From the NCBI GenBank assembly GCA_949358305.1, contig OX442315.1:16208427-16272426 (forward strand): a DNA stretch of 64,000 bases. The letters run 5' to 3'. The position numbers and the translations under genes are program-made. This stretch comes from Strigamia acuminata (taxonomy: Eukaryota; Arthropoda; Chilopoda; Geophilomorpha; Linotaeniidae). A model generated the notes under the pieces. It ran no database searches and was not told the DNA's origin. It saw only the letters and a list, made by a program, of their open reading frames with translations. The stretch's first letter is position 1, and each line of letters begins with the position of its first letter. Positions 44,747 to 58,841 of this stretch are shown here, in pieces.

Positions 44747-45162
44747 CACAAATTTGTTTAGTTTTTTTTTTTTTTAAGAATAAAATTAAGTGTTACCTCG
44801 AATCTTTATTGTTATCAAATCGTACAATAATCTTTTGATTTGGGGGGTCAGAACAGTTTAATTATACAAAAAAAACTCGTGACTCGGTAACATTAAATTA
44901 AATTTCACATCTACTCCACAATTAAAAAATAATAATAATAATATTCACAGCTACAAATACATTTTTTAAAAAAAACAAAAAAAAAAAGAAACAGAAACGA
45001 AACCTGCTTGAAAGCAAATCAATTGATGATTACCAGTGCTGGTTAGGAAGTGACGAGTGAACCCAAAGAGAGAAAATTAACTCGAAATTATGTAAATTAG
45101 GAATGGAATATTTTAAGTTTATTTATTAAATGTTTTTCTTGTTTGTTTAGTCGGTTCACATT
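44747..45162. other. Convergent 3' flanks of THOC7 and ARF
   Basis: About 415 bp of AT-rich sequence with homopolymer runs, including an AATAAA after THOC7. No gene seen. Confidence 0.45.
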
Positions 45163-46230
<1,068 letters not shown>

Positions 46231-47088
46231 GACAATTTGATTATCTCGTTCGCCCACGATCGATTTAGTATGGTCAGTGATCGAGTCAACACATGTGAAA
46301 GCCTAGTTTTTACTAAACAACGGCCGATGCCACGTCAATCAAGTCGATTCACTCGTACTAGTCATCAACAAACCGGTAGAAAAACGCCATCTGTACGTGA
46401 GTTTTCGCAGTAATGACGTCATCGTTACAAAGATGGCGGGGAAAAAGAAAATGGAGATGATTTTTTTTTTTTTTGGAATATTATTTTTGTTTTTTATCAA
46501 CAATTTTTATAATTTCAAATTTACAAAAGAAAGAAAAACCTCGTTTTTATGGCACATTACACGCAAATACTTTATACTAATGGTGCAACCATTCTAAATT
46601 TGTTTTAAGGCAATGATTAGAAATATATATATATTATATATACAGCAAAAAATTAAGTACTTTTACATTGACAAACATTTTCCACTAAAAATATATACTG
46701 TTGAATGAAGATTACACAGTTAGTGTTATGAGGGGAATAATTCCGTGTTGAAACAAATTATTTTTAGAACAATAAGAATAATAAATCGTATCACATTACA
46801 CCTTTAAATTAAAACTAATGTACATACACAATCTAGACATTTTTTTTTTTGCCTTAAAATTATATAGGATTTGTTTTTTTTTTACACATTGTCTTTTCGA
46901 TCAGAATTTAAATATACTGTGATTGGATGCTTTTTGGATCTTTTTCTTCCTTTTAATCATCAATTCGAATTCCAATCTGAAAAAATAGAAATTTTAAAAA
47001 TTAATAAATTTGAATTGATTTTTGTTTTTATATTTTGTTTGACAGTTTCATTCGTTTAGTTTTACCTGCTTTTAAATAATTGTTAGGG
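46231..47088. other. Intergenic, ARF 5' flank and 3' flank of the BCH gene
   Basis: About 860 bp. 46231-46440 is the ARF promoter side with CG-containing words (CGATCGAT near 46259). 46440-47088 is AT-rich and probably includes the BCH gene's 3' UTR. No gene seen. Confidence 0.4.
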
Positions 47089-50000
47089 TTATTGGGTTAT
47101 TAGTTTTCGTGCTTCATCATACCTTGAAATATATAGTACACTGTGTTAGTAACTTTAGTGCTCGGTTAAACATTTGACCGGTTGTTGGTTGTGCAACTTA
47201 CTGTTTCACTTTATCGGGTATACACACGTGATCCATGGGGATTAATTCGGAGAGTTCTTGTAAGTTAGCAACAAATCTTAATTTCCTACTGAACTTTGAA
47301 CTGAAAAAAAGGGTTTTAAATGTTTGTTTTTTTATAAAAATTAAAAACGATGTTTTTTTGTTGGTACCTGATAAATGGTTTCGTCATTAGTACTATTGTT
47401 TTCAACCAAAATGTTGGGTGTACCAAATATAAACCTTTCAGATTCTTGCGAAGCCTGTGGAATGCAAGAAAATAGGTTAAATGGATTATTTTTTAAATTA
47501 TTGTTATTCAATTATGATTAAGTGATCTTTCTAGGAGAATTGTTATTGGGGTTGCCAGATGTCGTAGATTTTATTTTTTTATTATCCCGTTGACAGGATG
47601 CAGAATTAACCATTTGAGTGGTTTTGTCGCTTTGGAAACAGATACCATGCAGAAATTAAGCTTATCCGCTAAAAGCACAAGCATGGCTTGAAAATAGTCG
47701 CTTTTTTTACAAACTGTTGAAGCTTATCTTAAAAACTAAAATTTTTATGCAAAAGAAATGGAAATTATTCTACAAAAAAAACTAACTTTTAACGCAAAAA
47801 TTTAATTCTTTATGCTCAAACCCGTATAATTATGCGAAAACAATACTTTATGCTAAGAACTGAATACTTTATGCTTAGAACTGAATACTTTATGCTAAGA
47901 ACTGAATATTTTATGCTAAAAACTAAATATTTTATGCTAAAAACTGAATATTTTATGCTAAAAATTGAATATTTTATGCTAAAAACTGAATATTTTATGC
48001 TAAAAACTGAATATTTTATGCTAATACTGAATATTTTATGCTAAAAACTGAATTTGTTTGCAAAAATTGATTTTTTTATGCAAAAAATTGATTTTTTTTT
48101 ATGCAAAAATTGATTTTTAAATGCAAAAAAAAGTATTTTTTTATGCTAAAAAATGAATTTTTTTGCAAAAATTGATTTTTCGTATGCAAAGAAAAAGTTT
48201 TATAGCAAAAATTAATTTTTTTTAATTTAAAAAAATCTTGTGTGAAATCTAGCAACCCTCCTCAATATTTACCGCCTGTCAATCATTTGATAACACCGTT
48301 TCAGCCACCCGAAAGAAGGCATACTACTCCTTTCAGTAGCTCCCTGCAAGTAAATGAGAATATAATCTTCCGCAACCAACTGGTCCAACGTCGTGAGAAC
48401 ATATCTAAAACAAAAAGACAAAAAAAAATCAACCCAAAACAAACACCCCAAACCAAACCCAACAACAAAAAAACTCACAGGAACAAATTGTCCATAACAT
48501 ATTCATAATCCTTCCGAATCCGATCAGGCAAATTACAGGCACTAAATGCGATTATCGCAAACCGAGTATCGGGACAATAACCCCCGTGCGACAATACTTT
48601 CTTATAAGGTTCTATCACTTTCATATCGATCTTCCTTTGCACGCCGGCAATAAAACATGTCCGCCAACTTCTCTCCTCGTCGTATTCTTCGGCGGCAGAT
48701 AATTCAGGAATTGGATCACTGTTAGACACCATTCCTACTCGGTAAAAACAAAAAATATCAACTATTTAACATAAATTCCACGATTTACGTTAAATAATCA
48801 ATATTTTCCCCTTTTTGTAATACATACGCTCAAGAACTGAATCGTCTAATTCGTCCGGAGTTTCAATATCGTCGGGAGTGGCCACGTCGTCGACACCAGG
48901 CGACAAAATATCGACGCTTTTATTACTCAGAGACGACAAACTTCTTCCGTCGTCGTCGTTTTCGGTCAAAATGTCGGGATTGACCGTGATTTTCTTCTTG
49001 TTTTTTGTAAACCCGGTAGGCCTTTCTGAAAAACGTATCAAAAATAAATGAAAACGCATTAGAATTCGTTTTAATTTAAATTTTCCCGCTCGGTTAGTCG
49101 TGTTAGTAGATAAAAATTGCATTAGAAATTCGTCCGCCACCTAACCGAAAGACCAACCTGGAGTTTGTTTAAAAGCACGAATCTCTTGCGCGGATATATC
49201 TGAAATATTCAGTGAAATTTGTTCCAAATCTTCGCTGACTGACGAATCCCACGACAGAGGGAACTTCGTGAACGACTCGTCGCTTTCTTCTTGGCTATTG
49301 CGAGCGGCCACGATGCGTCGTTTAATCGTTTCGCCCGGCATCGCGTCGCTCTCCTCAAAAATCGCTCGGATCGACGTTCCGCCGCTCGTTTCCTTCGGTT
49401 TCAGAAAACTATTATTAATTTGACAACTGTAATTCGTTGTCTCCGCTTCGTTCGCGTCCCCGTCGTCGAATACCGCAGTCACGGTCAAATCGTCCAAAAA
49501 AGTCTCGTCCAAGTGCGATTTATCCACGATTATCTTAATTCTCTTGTTGTCTTTGGGCGCTAGGACGCCATTTTGCTTGGGAATGTCCGTGCGCGCATTC
49601 TGCAGCGCTTCCAGGATGTCGTCGTCGATAAATTCGGCGTAAACGTCGCTGTTGTCCAAGATTTCGTCGATTTCCGTCGGCGTTAGAATGTCCTGCAAGC
49701 GGCCGCTCAGCGTGTAGTTGTCTTTGATTCTTTCGTGGTCGAAACACGAGCGGATTTTTTGGACGGTGTTGAAGTCGATTTCGGACGAAACTCGGCTGTC
49801 GTCGTGAGCGCAGTCCGTTCGCAGCGAGGAGAGCGTGCCGGAGTCGACAGTTCGCGCCGATAACATTTCGTGGTCATGGCTGGGGCTGTCGGTATTGAGC
49901 AAACCGTCGAGGACTAAACTGTCCTCGAAATATTCGTCGTCCAGTTCCGATATGTCGCTTTTCTCCGACCGAAAATCATCTTCTGCGACTGAATTTGTCA

Positions 50001-51912
50001 AAACTTGATTTTTTTTTTTTTTTTAAATTATTATTATTTTTTTTGGTATTTTTAAGGAAAAAAATTAATGAAACGTGCAATTTTAAGGGGTAAATCGATT
50101 GGGAATTGTTTTATGAATGATCTCACCTTTTCTCACTACCATTTCATCACTCGCGAATGATGCATCTTGTGGCGCTTCGTCGTCTAAACTTACACTCTGA
50201 AATAGAAAAATAAAGATCAGAATGTCGATAGGGTTGTTAGGTGATCCCGGATGTTAGGATATTACTGTTGTTCCGGAAGGGATTGGAGTAAAAATAACAT
50301 AAGAATTGATTATTGGTTTAATTGGATTTTGTAAAGGAAATAAAAGTTGTTTTTATGCAGGTCGAAATTCACTATTTTCCAATTAATTGATTTTTTTTAA
50401 AGAGAAGATTATTTTTAAGTTCTTGGTTTTTTTTTCCTCATTAAAAATTGAATTATTTTAGCTAAAAATAAATTTTTTAACGTAAAAATAGAATTGTTTT
50501 AGCTGAAATTTGAACTATTTGAACGAAAAACTGAATTATGTCGGCTAAAAATCGAATTATGTCAGCAACAATTGAATTATTCAAGCCAGAAATGACTTAA
50601 TTTAGCTAAAAATTGAATTATTAAAGCTAAAATTAAATTATTTGAACCAAAATTAAATTAGTTGAGCCAAAATTAAATTAGTTGAGCCAAAATTAAATTA
50701 ATTGAACAAAAATTGAATTATTCAAGCCAAAAATGACTTATTTTAGCTAAAAATTGAATTATTCAAGCCAAAACTGACGTATTTTAGCTAAAGAAATAAT
50801 TTTAAAAAAAATAATTAATTTTTTTAATTAAAATTTAATCCAAAATGAAACCCACCTTCAATTGGCTATTCGTTCTATTAGTTAACAACTTCATATGATG
50901 AGGACTTTGAGGAAAATCAACAGTCTCTGCTTGATACTTAATTGCCGTTTCCGAGTCCATTTTCAAAGCACCCAGATTGGTCGTATGTCCAGATAAACTA
51001 AATAAATAAAACAAATAAAAAAAACACAATCTCATTATTGCACTCCTCAAAATAACTCGCAATATCTTATCTCACTTATTTTTAGTATTGACGTGATCGT
51101 CCTCCTCGCATTCATGGTTAACAGCAGCAGTTGCTGGTGAAGATGGGTAACCCTTATCAGACCCTGACGTGCTGATATCCATTTTTTCCTCCGATTTATC
51201 TCCCGCACTCGAAACTACGCTGTTATCATCAGGACTGCAAAACAAAACAATAAATCACTCGCTCATATTAGAGAAAAGCAGAAAACTAGAACTCAAAAAT
51301 TACGCTACAGATTTCTAAATAGTTTGTCAAACACTACAGAAACGAGCACAAGCATACTCAACATGCCAGCAGTTTGAATTGAAAACAAGCAACTAAATTC
51401 TTAAACTACATTTTTCTCTCTTTACTTGAAGCTACAATAATTATTTAGCAGGTTAGATAAATCATTTAGCACAACATATAGCCATAGCAACCACAGAGCT
51501 AAATAAAAGTGCAATCCGCTGACATTTAAAAAACTCATTCCAAAACATCCATTCAGTGTTATGTAAATTGCTTAAGCTCAAAATTTGCATAAACCGAGCA
51601 ATTTTATATCGTTTTAATCATCAAAACTCCATTTTTTTTTCATCAAAATCATGCAATAACTACGAAAAATGCGCGTAGAAAACAAACAAACAATTATTTT
51701 ATGCATTAATAACAAACATTTACGATCGACGAGAAATGAAATGTAAAGTGAGTGAACGCACATCGTATGAAGTAAAAATAATAACGGTGATTCAATTTCA
51801 TTCAAAGTGAGAACAATATTCGGCAGGGCAGTGAAAGCGACCAACCAACCAACCTAGACGAGACGGGATCCAGCGGCTCGTCCATTCCACAATGCGTCGC
51901 AGCTTGCGCCAT
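47089..51912 (-). CDS. BNIP2: BNIP2/caytaxin-type BCH-domain protein (3' half of a PRUNE2-like locus)
   Basis: Minus exons 51912-51854 ([14 protein letters not shown]), 51234-51076, 50997-50856, about 50198-50127, a large exon about 49990-49158, then further exons to 47089. The acidic N-terminal half is disordered. A caytaxin-like stretch ([11 protein letters not shown] and [11 protein letters not shown]) precedes the CRAL-TRIO/BCH domain: [77 protein letters not shown] and [18 protein letters not shown] domains bind Rho GTPases, RhoGAPs and small ligands and act in cell morphology and trafficking. The first exon ends in phase ...AG|, as does the last prune exon upstream. Both can therefore splice to 51234, so this may be the short isoform of one PRUNE2-like gene. 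Confidence 0.88.
47830..48200. repeat. 21-bp minisatellite in a BCH-gene intron
   Basis: About ten good units of ACTGAATATTTTATGCTAAAA, grading downstream into decayed TGATTTTTTTATGCAAAAA copies. Confidence 0.93.
50440..50800. repeat. Diverged 21-bp minisatellite in a BCH-gene intron
   Basis: About 16 units near AAAAATTGAATTATTCAAGCC, AAAAATGACTTATTTTAGCTA and AAAATTAAATTAGTTGAGCCA. Subfamilies are interleaved. Confidence 0.85.
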
Positions 51913-52603
51913 GTTGGAAGAGGAGGATCAATATTTTTTCGCTCGTAAACGAGGCGAGAGAAACATTGTATTGGAAACGGGCCATGCACGCTCCTTTTGG
52001 ACCCGCGTAAAAATCAATCGCCAAATTTCCAAAATGGCCGTGCTGTGCGGCGAAGTTCCAATCCAAGATGGCGTCAAATTTTTCAAATTTCATCCGTTGG
52101 GTGACAAACATGATTTGTATTAGTATTTAGAACGTTTAACTTTATTAATAGTTACAATCCAAAGTTATTATACAATTTTCCTCTACTAGGGTAAATTAAA
52201 TGTACACATTATTTTATTATTACCTTGATTTTATTTTTTAATTATTAGAACTATAATAATATATGGAATTTTTAATATTGTCATTATTTCATAGTTAAAC
52301 GGCATATCACAGACTAATATTTCTTTATTTCTTTATTTTTAATACTAAATACCTATATTTCGTATATTTGTTTATATCAAAATGAGAAATCTCATCTAAA
52401 TGTCAAAAAGAGAAGAAAAAAATGAATCTGTCCATGACTCCATGTTTGTTACATTGTAAACACAATTTGGTGTTGAAAAGTATAAAAATTCGTATAAAAC
52501 AGGAAAAATAAAAGCCGATATTTGACGAAAAACTGAGAAATTAGTAACCTTAAAGCTCCAAGATTCATCGCCATTAAGCGGAGACCGGAGATGAAAAAAA
52601 ATC
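51913..52603. promoter_or_regulatory. Putative internal promoter of the BCH isoform and intron of the long form
   Basis: 51913-52130 is of balanced composition (CpGs, AAGATGGCG and AAATGGCCG words), as expected near a transcription start. 52130-52600 is AT-rich filler. No coding exon recognised. Confidence 0.45.
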
Positions 52604-55600
52604 CTACTTTACGACTAACCTTTTGTCGTCTCCATTTTCCTCTGGTTTAGCCCCATCGGCGCCATTTGTGAAGCCACTCGCATCCACATCCGAATGGGCT
52701 TGATTTTCGTTCCACTTTTGTAGCAAAGTGTCCGAATCGAGAGCGACCGCGGCAGCATAAGAGTCGAAACTGGAGTCGACAAAACTGTTTTTCGGTGTAA
52801 AAGGATAATTCTCTTGCGCTACTTCCCCGTCATATCCCCGCAATTTCCCTCTCTTGATTTCGATCTTCTCCATCATCTCGCGACTGTTGAAACTCGGCAG
52901 GAGTTGTTTCGGGAACGCTTCGACGCCGAAATCGCTGTCCGCGTAGCTGTTTTGCGGCGTGTAAGGACACGAGTTTTGGTTGGATGAATTTTGAGAACTG
53001 AGTGGAAGACTTAGTGGATCGCCAACTCCTAGAAAATTCGCCGGAGATGAGACGGTGATGCCGTTCGGCGGAGTAAAAACGACCGAATCGACCGATTCGA
53101 ATGGGTCAAAATCGTTGAAATCTTCGTTTGTACTCGGCTTTCGATCGCGCTGATTCGACGTCAACTCTGCAAGAATACAGAGAGATGAATACATCAATAA
53201 ATAAATGGTTGAATTCATAAAAATTAATTTTTTTTTGCATTCAAATAAGCCAAATCTCCAAGATTTAATTTTTTTGATTTGATTTTTTTTTTCTTTTTTA
53301 AATTCATGCTTTGAATATTAATTGAATTTACTTACCAGATTAAATTGTCGTTGACTTGTCAACATTGAATTAACCTTGGAAATTTGGCACATGATGCATT
53401 AAATCACAATTTGTTTTAAATTTAAATTTTTTTTTTTTAAATTTTTTTTTAGAATATTCAACTTTATTTTCAACACGCTTACAGTTTACCAGTGACAATA
53501 TTAGTTTAAGAAGAAAAAGAAAAAGAAATTTTTTGTTTGGTTTTGGTTTTTTCTTTTTTCTTTTTCTTTAGAGATTCAAGGACCGCCCGGTGCCGTGTAA
53601 AAACTTGAGTGGCGTTTCGAATTACCTGACGGTCGTCCTTTCGCGTTGCCAGGTTGCTCGGTTACGTTCTCGTAACCGGCGAGATATTCTTCCAAAAGTG
53701 GAAGAATCATTTTTCTCGACGCCAACGTGTTGCCTTGTCGAAAAACAGATATTGTCGGGATGTCCAAGTCGAAAAATTCTAATTTTATGTCGGTTGCTGC
53801 TACTAAGAAATCTGCCACCTTGAAAGAAAAATAGAAAATTATATTTTTTAAAGAATGTTCTGCAAAATCTTTCTAGAAAATTCAGATGTGGGATGAGTTT
53901 GTTTCTTCAACTGAGGCAACTATTCAACACTAACGACGCAAAAATTAAACATTTTAGAAGAAAAAATGCATTTTTAAACCTAAAAAGGCCCATAAATGTC
54001 CCTTACCTATGCTAAAATGGTTGTTTACAATTAAAAACTGCAATTTTAGCTGCAAAAATGCAATTTTTCAGGTAAAAAACAAAAAATCTCATTTGTAGAC
54101 TTAAAAACGATTAATTTAGGAGTCTTTTCAAGCTGCCTCAGGATCTACAACCTCATCCTACCGCGAATAAGATTATTGTTTAAAATAAAACCTGCTGTTT
54201 GCAAGTAACATTGATTGAGTATATTCCCAATTGCCGCTTGACAACACCGGTCATTTTGTTCACTTTTATTCCCATCATAACAAGAATGTGGAAATTGTTT
54301 TCTGCAGTGAATTTATGGAGATCATCGACTGTGGCGATTTTTGTAACAAATTTCTAAACAAAAAAAAATATTGAAAATGATTAAAAATTACGTTAAATTT
54401 ACATCTCAAACAAACTTACATCGACAAGAACAGGTAAGGAAGAAACGGCAATGCGTACGGAACTATTCGCTACAACTTTCATATCTTTTCGTAAACTTTC
54501 TTCGGTAGTTAAACCTGTGCAAATCAAATTCAGCAATTAAATATATTTAAATACAGTGTGTTATTATTAAAATGTATATATAAATGATCATCACACCCGT
54601 TATGTCCATTTGGGCATCTCGTAATTTCTCGAAAATCACTCGTCTATTTACATCAGGTAAATATTCTTCCAACTTGGCTAGCATTTGTCTGTCTTTCTCC
54701 GTAACTCGACCGGCTTTGTCATCTAAACAAACAGTGTCCAACAAAACTGCACCTGTGGATGAACAAATTGTAAGAAATTTTTTTTTTATATTTTTAATGA
54801 AATGTTTTATATTTTTAATGAAATTTTTCATATTCTTAATGAAATTTTTCATATTCTTAATGAAATTTTTCATATTCTTAATGAAATTTTTCATATTCTT
54901 AATGAAATTTTTCATATTCTTAATGAAATTTTTCATATTCTTAATGAAATTTTTCATATTTGTAATAGAATTTTGCACATTTTTTATGAAATTTTTCATA
55001 TTTTTAATGAAATTTTTCATACTTTTAATGAAATGTTTATATTTTCTAAGAAATTGTTATATTTTCTATGATATTTTCAAATTTTTTAAAGAAACTTTCA
55101 TGTTTCCATTACCGTATAACAAATTCGCTAACTGATAGTTGAAAAAACTAGCATCGTCAGATAGGATCTTGGCAGCGATCAAAGTCGCGCAAGATCCGAC
55201 CATTTCGAAAATCGCCGAACATTCCTTCAATATGAATTTGTCCACGCATCTGTGGTGATCAATTATTTCCTCAATAACTGGATACAAAATAACATCTTCC
55301 TTGGCTAATGTGTGATGGTCGACTAAAGTAAGTTGTAAGTTCCCATTTTTGAACAAACTCTAATAAATACAAATATTCCGAAATAAAAAAAATTAACAAT
55401 TTTTCCTTTATCAAAAATTTCACAAATCCAAATTACACAATTAAATTACCTTTAGATCTATTTCATTTTTAAACACAATATTATTCGAACTTATGTGATT
55501 TTCTTCCAAATAATAAGCAACTTCGGTTTTTAACCGGAAATCCTTTCGTGATATATTCAAAACGGGCAAAAAAATTTCATTGGAATCTCGACAAATCTAC

Positions 55601-56422
55601 ACAAAAAAAAAAAAATAATAATAATAAAAAAATTTATTTTACCAATTTTTTTTCTTCTAAAATTAAGTGAAAATAAATAAATAAATGAATAAAACCTGCT
55701 GCAAAAAATAGGCATAAACTAAAGTCGAAACTGCAGAATCCAAATCACACGCCTCACTTCCCAGAACAACGTGAACCTTTTTCGCATTAGTTAGATTTTC
55801 CTGCAAAAAAAATAAAATAAAATAAATAAAAAAAATAAACAAATAAACACACATATATTTCAACTGTCATTTTTCAAACATAATATGATATTTACTGCGA
55901 AAAGTAAACACGAAAAAAACAAAAACAGGTTTTAAACATCCAGTAGAGTGTGTGATGGGTGTGACCATTATCAAACCAAAAACAAATTCATTCAGCCACA
56001 AAATAAACACTTCCTCGTTTCACAGTTCCAGAAAAATAAAACCCACAATCCAGCACATATTTTCCCCCAACTTTAATTATTTGAAAAATGTGTGCAGTTT
56101 TTATTTTCGTGTTATCTAAGATGTTCGTGTCGTTTCTTGGCACCCGATCAAACCACACACCGGGTAGAGGTCAAGTGGACGAATTTTTCCACAGATATTT
56201 CCCTTTTCATTGGATTTTTTGCTTGTTTTTATATTTCTAGATGAATGCTGATTAAAATCGGTGAAAATTTGATAGGAATTAGTTTTTCTCCGGCAAATTT
56301 TGATGTAAATAAACATGACGAATGACGTCGGTCGATCGGTTATTTTCTATTTAAGGATTCATAATGGTGCGCATAGTTTGACTTACCAACTTATTTTTGG
56401 ATTCCCTGAGGAAATCCTCCAT
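52604..56422 (-). CDS. prune: Prune-type DHH phosphoesterase (5' half of a PRUNE2-like locus)
   Basis: Minus exons from ATG at 56422: 56422-56387 (MEDFLRESKNKL), 55800-55696, about 55597-55451, about 55356-55110, about 54756-54590, and on to 53166-52620. Landmarks of the DHH/DHHA2 prune family: HVVLGSEACDLDS (motif I), LPVLNISRKDFRLKTE, LTLVDHHTLA (DHH motif), IIDHHRCVDKF, VGSCATLIAAKIL, VLLDTVCLDDKAGR and GLTTEESLRKDMK. Prune proteins are manganese-type phosphoesterases acting on short-chain polyphosphates or cyclic nucleotides. The metal-binding Asp residues are kept; the Asn of the usual GNEACDLDS is Ser. The acidic tail has the prune-type TP-x-NS motif twice (FTPKNSFVDS, YTPQNSYADS). If the last donor (AAAAG|GTTAGT) is unused the protein stops at 52604; if used it runs in frame into the BCH exons. 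Confidence 0.88.
53935..54125. repeat. Decayed AATGCATTTTT-type repeat in a prune intron
   Basis: Loosely repeated AAAAATGCA(A)TTTTT and CTTAAAA modules at about 20-bp spacing; much more diverged than the other arrays. Confidence 0.5.
54785..55080. repeat. 21-bp minisatellite with hairpin units in a prune intron
   Basis: About 13 units of AATGAAATTTTTCATATTCTT. Each holds ATGAAA-TT-TTTCAT. It sits between prune exons 4 and 5. Confidence 0.94.
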
Positions 56423-58840
56423 TATAGCATGTATGGAAGAGTATTAAGCGTGTTTCGGTGAGTTGGAATTTTTTTTTTAAACGACCATTTCGGATTCTAC
56501 CGTTCGTTCCACATCTACCATCGATTGCGTCGGGTTTTGAGTTTCGCTAATCGGCCGCAACCGGCGCTGAATTTCAATGGGCAATGAAATGACCTCGGAA
56601 AGAAAATAACAACTTCCTGTCATTGAAATGTGAATACCAATGTGGTGTTTGATTGTTTGTTCACGTTTGATTAATAATTTGGGTTTTTTATTTTGTTAGA
56701 TTTGGTAGAAGGAAAGGTTTTTTATTTTTGTTAATTTAAGGATGATGAACAAAACGTATTTTTTTTCAGATATTTTGAAGAAATATTTGTTATTTTGCGA
56801 TAATTTGATTTGTTTATTTTAAGGTGATTGGCCCCACGCCCAAAAGAAAAGAAATGGGTCATCTAATGCAGTGATAGCAAATTTTTTTAAATTAGAGGAA
56901 AAAAAATAATGCAAAAATTCTGCTGACATTTTATTTTTAATGATATTTTTTGAATAGACATTATTTTTTTTCATATTTTTTTAATATGAAAATCGATAGA
57001 TCAATTACACGATTTCACGTTATGAGCAAACGAGAATTATCCATTCGGTTTATTTTTTAAATGACAACTTGCAGAGTTGTGATCATTTTATCGTTTTGTC
57101 AAAACTCATTTTATCACGACTGATGTGTTTTGTCGAGACGGATAAGTTCGTTGAATAGAATTCGATAAACCGGATTGTGTTATAACGAAAAAAATTAGTT
57201 ATAACGTAGAAAAATTCGTTTTAGTGTAGAAAAATTCGTTTTAGTGTAGAAAAATTCGTTTTAGTGTAGAAAAATTCGTTATAGTATAGAAAAATTCGTT
57301 ATAGCGTAGAAAATTCGTTATAGCGTAGAAAAATTCATTATACCGTAAAAATATTTGTTATAACGTAGAAAAATTCGTTATAACGTAAAAATATTCGTTA
57401 TAACGTAAAAAATATTCGTTATAACGTAAAAATATTCGTTATAACGTAAAAATATTCGTTATAACGTAAAAATATTCGTTATAACGTAGAAAAATTCGTT
57501 GTAACGTAGAAAAATTCGTTATAATGTAGAAATGTTGGTTACAACGTAGAAATATTCAATAAAAAAGAAGAAATCCTTGATAAAACGAAAAAATAGTATC
57601 TAGAACAAAAAAATGTTAGCTGAAACAAATAAATGTTAACTAAAACAAAAAAAGGTTCGCTAAAACGAAAAAAAAAATTGGTCAAACCGAAGCAAACTCA
57701 ACTTTAACAATAAGTTGCACTTAATTTCGTAAACGCCTTTCCATAAACTCAAATCTTTATTACCACACTTGCTATTTTATGTGTTTTTCATCGGTATGTG
57801 ATTTCGTCTGTGAAAAAAACGTGAAATTATCTACTTTTTTTCAGATTAAGAAAAGTGTATCTTTTACAACTGATTTACTAGTGCATAAAATTTTTTCCTC
57901 TCCTCTTGCTCTCAACCAACTGTGACTGAAAGCTTTGACCAAAATTTCTCTCTCTCGTCACTGAGACTAATGAGAATTTTGACAAGCAAACTAGCTGTAA
58001 AGTGAAATCTCCACCTTCAACGACCTGGGAAGACTCGAGGTAAATGCCCACTGAAATGGGCGAAACGCAACCAAGGGCGTTGATGTTCAATTGTGATATT
58101 TATCATCATTGTCAATGTAGGAAAACAAACTTAGCAAAAACATTTTACATATTTCAAACACATTTTTATTTTTATTTTCCTCTTAGAATTCAAATGTCAA
58201 TGACAGCGCTTCAATGGCCGACGATATTGCGCACAACCTGAATCTGTCATACGCAGGGGGTACCGACTTTCAACCAAATCTCAGACATTTCGAATCCCAT
58301 TCTGAATCCCCGAATCTCCGAATCCCGAATCTTTACATTTTATAAAAATTTTGAATTTTTTTGTAGAAAATTGGACAAAAGTTAAAATATTTTCGACTTT
58401 TTTTATTAAAATAATCATCTAAATCTTTCAGAATCCCATCCGAATCCTATAAAAGATTCGAATCTGGCACAAAATTCAAAACTTTAAAAAAAATAGAAAT
58501 AAATAAAAATAAATAAATAAATAATTTATTTAATTTAATTTAATTTAATACTCTATATTACCGCTAGGTTACAACATGGCGGTTTTTGTGTACCGTATTT
58601 CGCAATAAAATTGTAATAAAATGCAATCTGAACAGAACAATATATAAATTGTCAGTATGTAGCATTTTTTTTAATAAGAGTGTAATTGGGACATAAATAC
58701 AACACTTTCCATCATATTTGTGCGACGAAAACATGTTTTATTGTTGTTTAATGAATGAAATACTAATTGGAGATTATGCACTCACACTTGAATTAGTCTT
58801 CTCTTGTTGTTGAATAAATAAAACCGAAAGAAAAACACTT
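56423..58840. other. Long intergenic region upstream of prune
   Basis: About 2.4 kb. It holds the prune 5' flank, the CGTTATAACG array (57180-57600), a mixed stretch at 57860-58260, degenerate GAATCCC/GAATCT repeats at 58270-58470, and AAAT/TTTAA simple repeats at 58490-58555. No coding region could be supported. Confidence 0.4.
57180..57600. repeat. 20-bp minisatellite built on the palindrome CGTTATAACG
   Basis: About 19 units. Two subfamilies, CGTTTTAGTGTAGAAAAATT and CGTTATAACGTAAAAATATT, form adjacent blocks. The second contains a perfect 10-bp palindrome. Confidence 0.94.
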
Positions 58841-58841
58841 G

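Noticed and set aside
47832-48044. ORF with EYFMLRT repeats
   Set aside because: Minisatellite in a BCH-gene intron.
54547-55135. ORFs with KNFIKNM or FIFLMKF repeats, membrane-like
   Set aside because: Minisatellite artefact within a prune intron; the true exon is only the non-repeated part (about 54590-54756).
57878-58090. Minus-strand 70-codon ORF
   Set aside because: No homology, no good start or splice context; likely chance.
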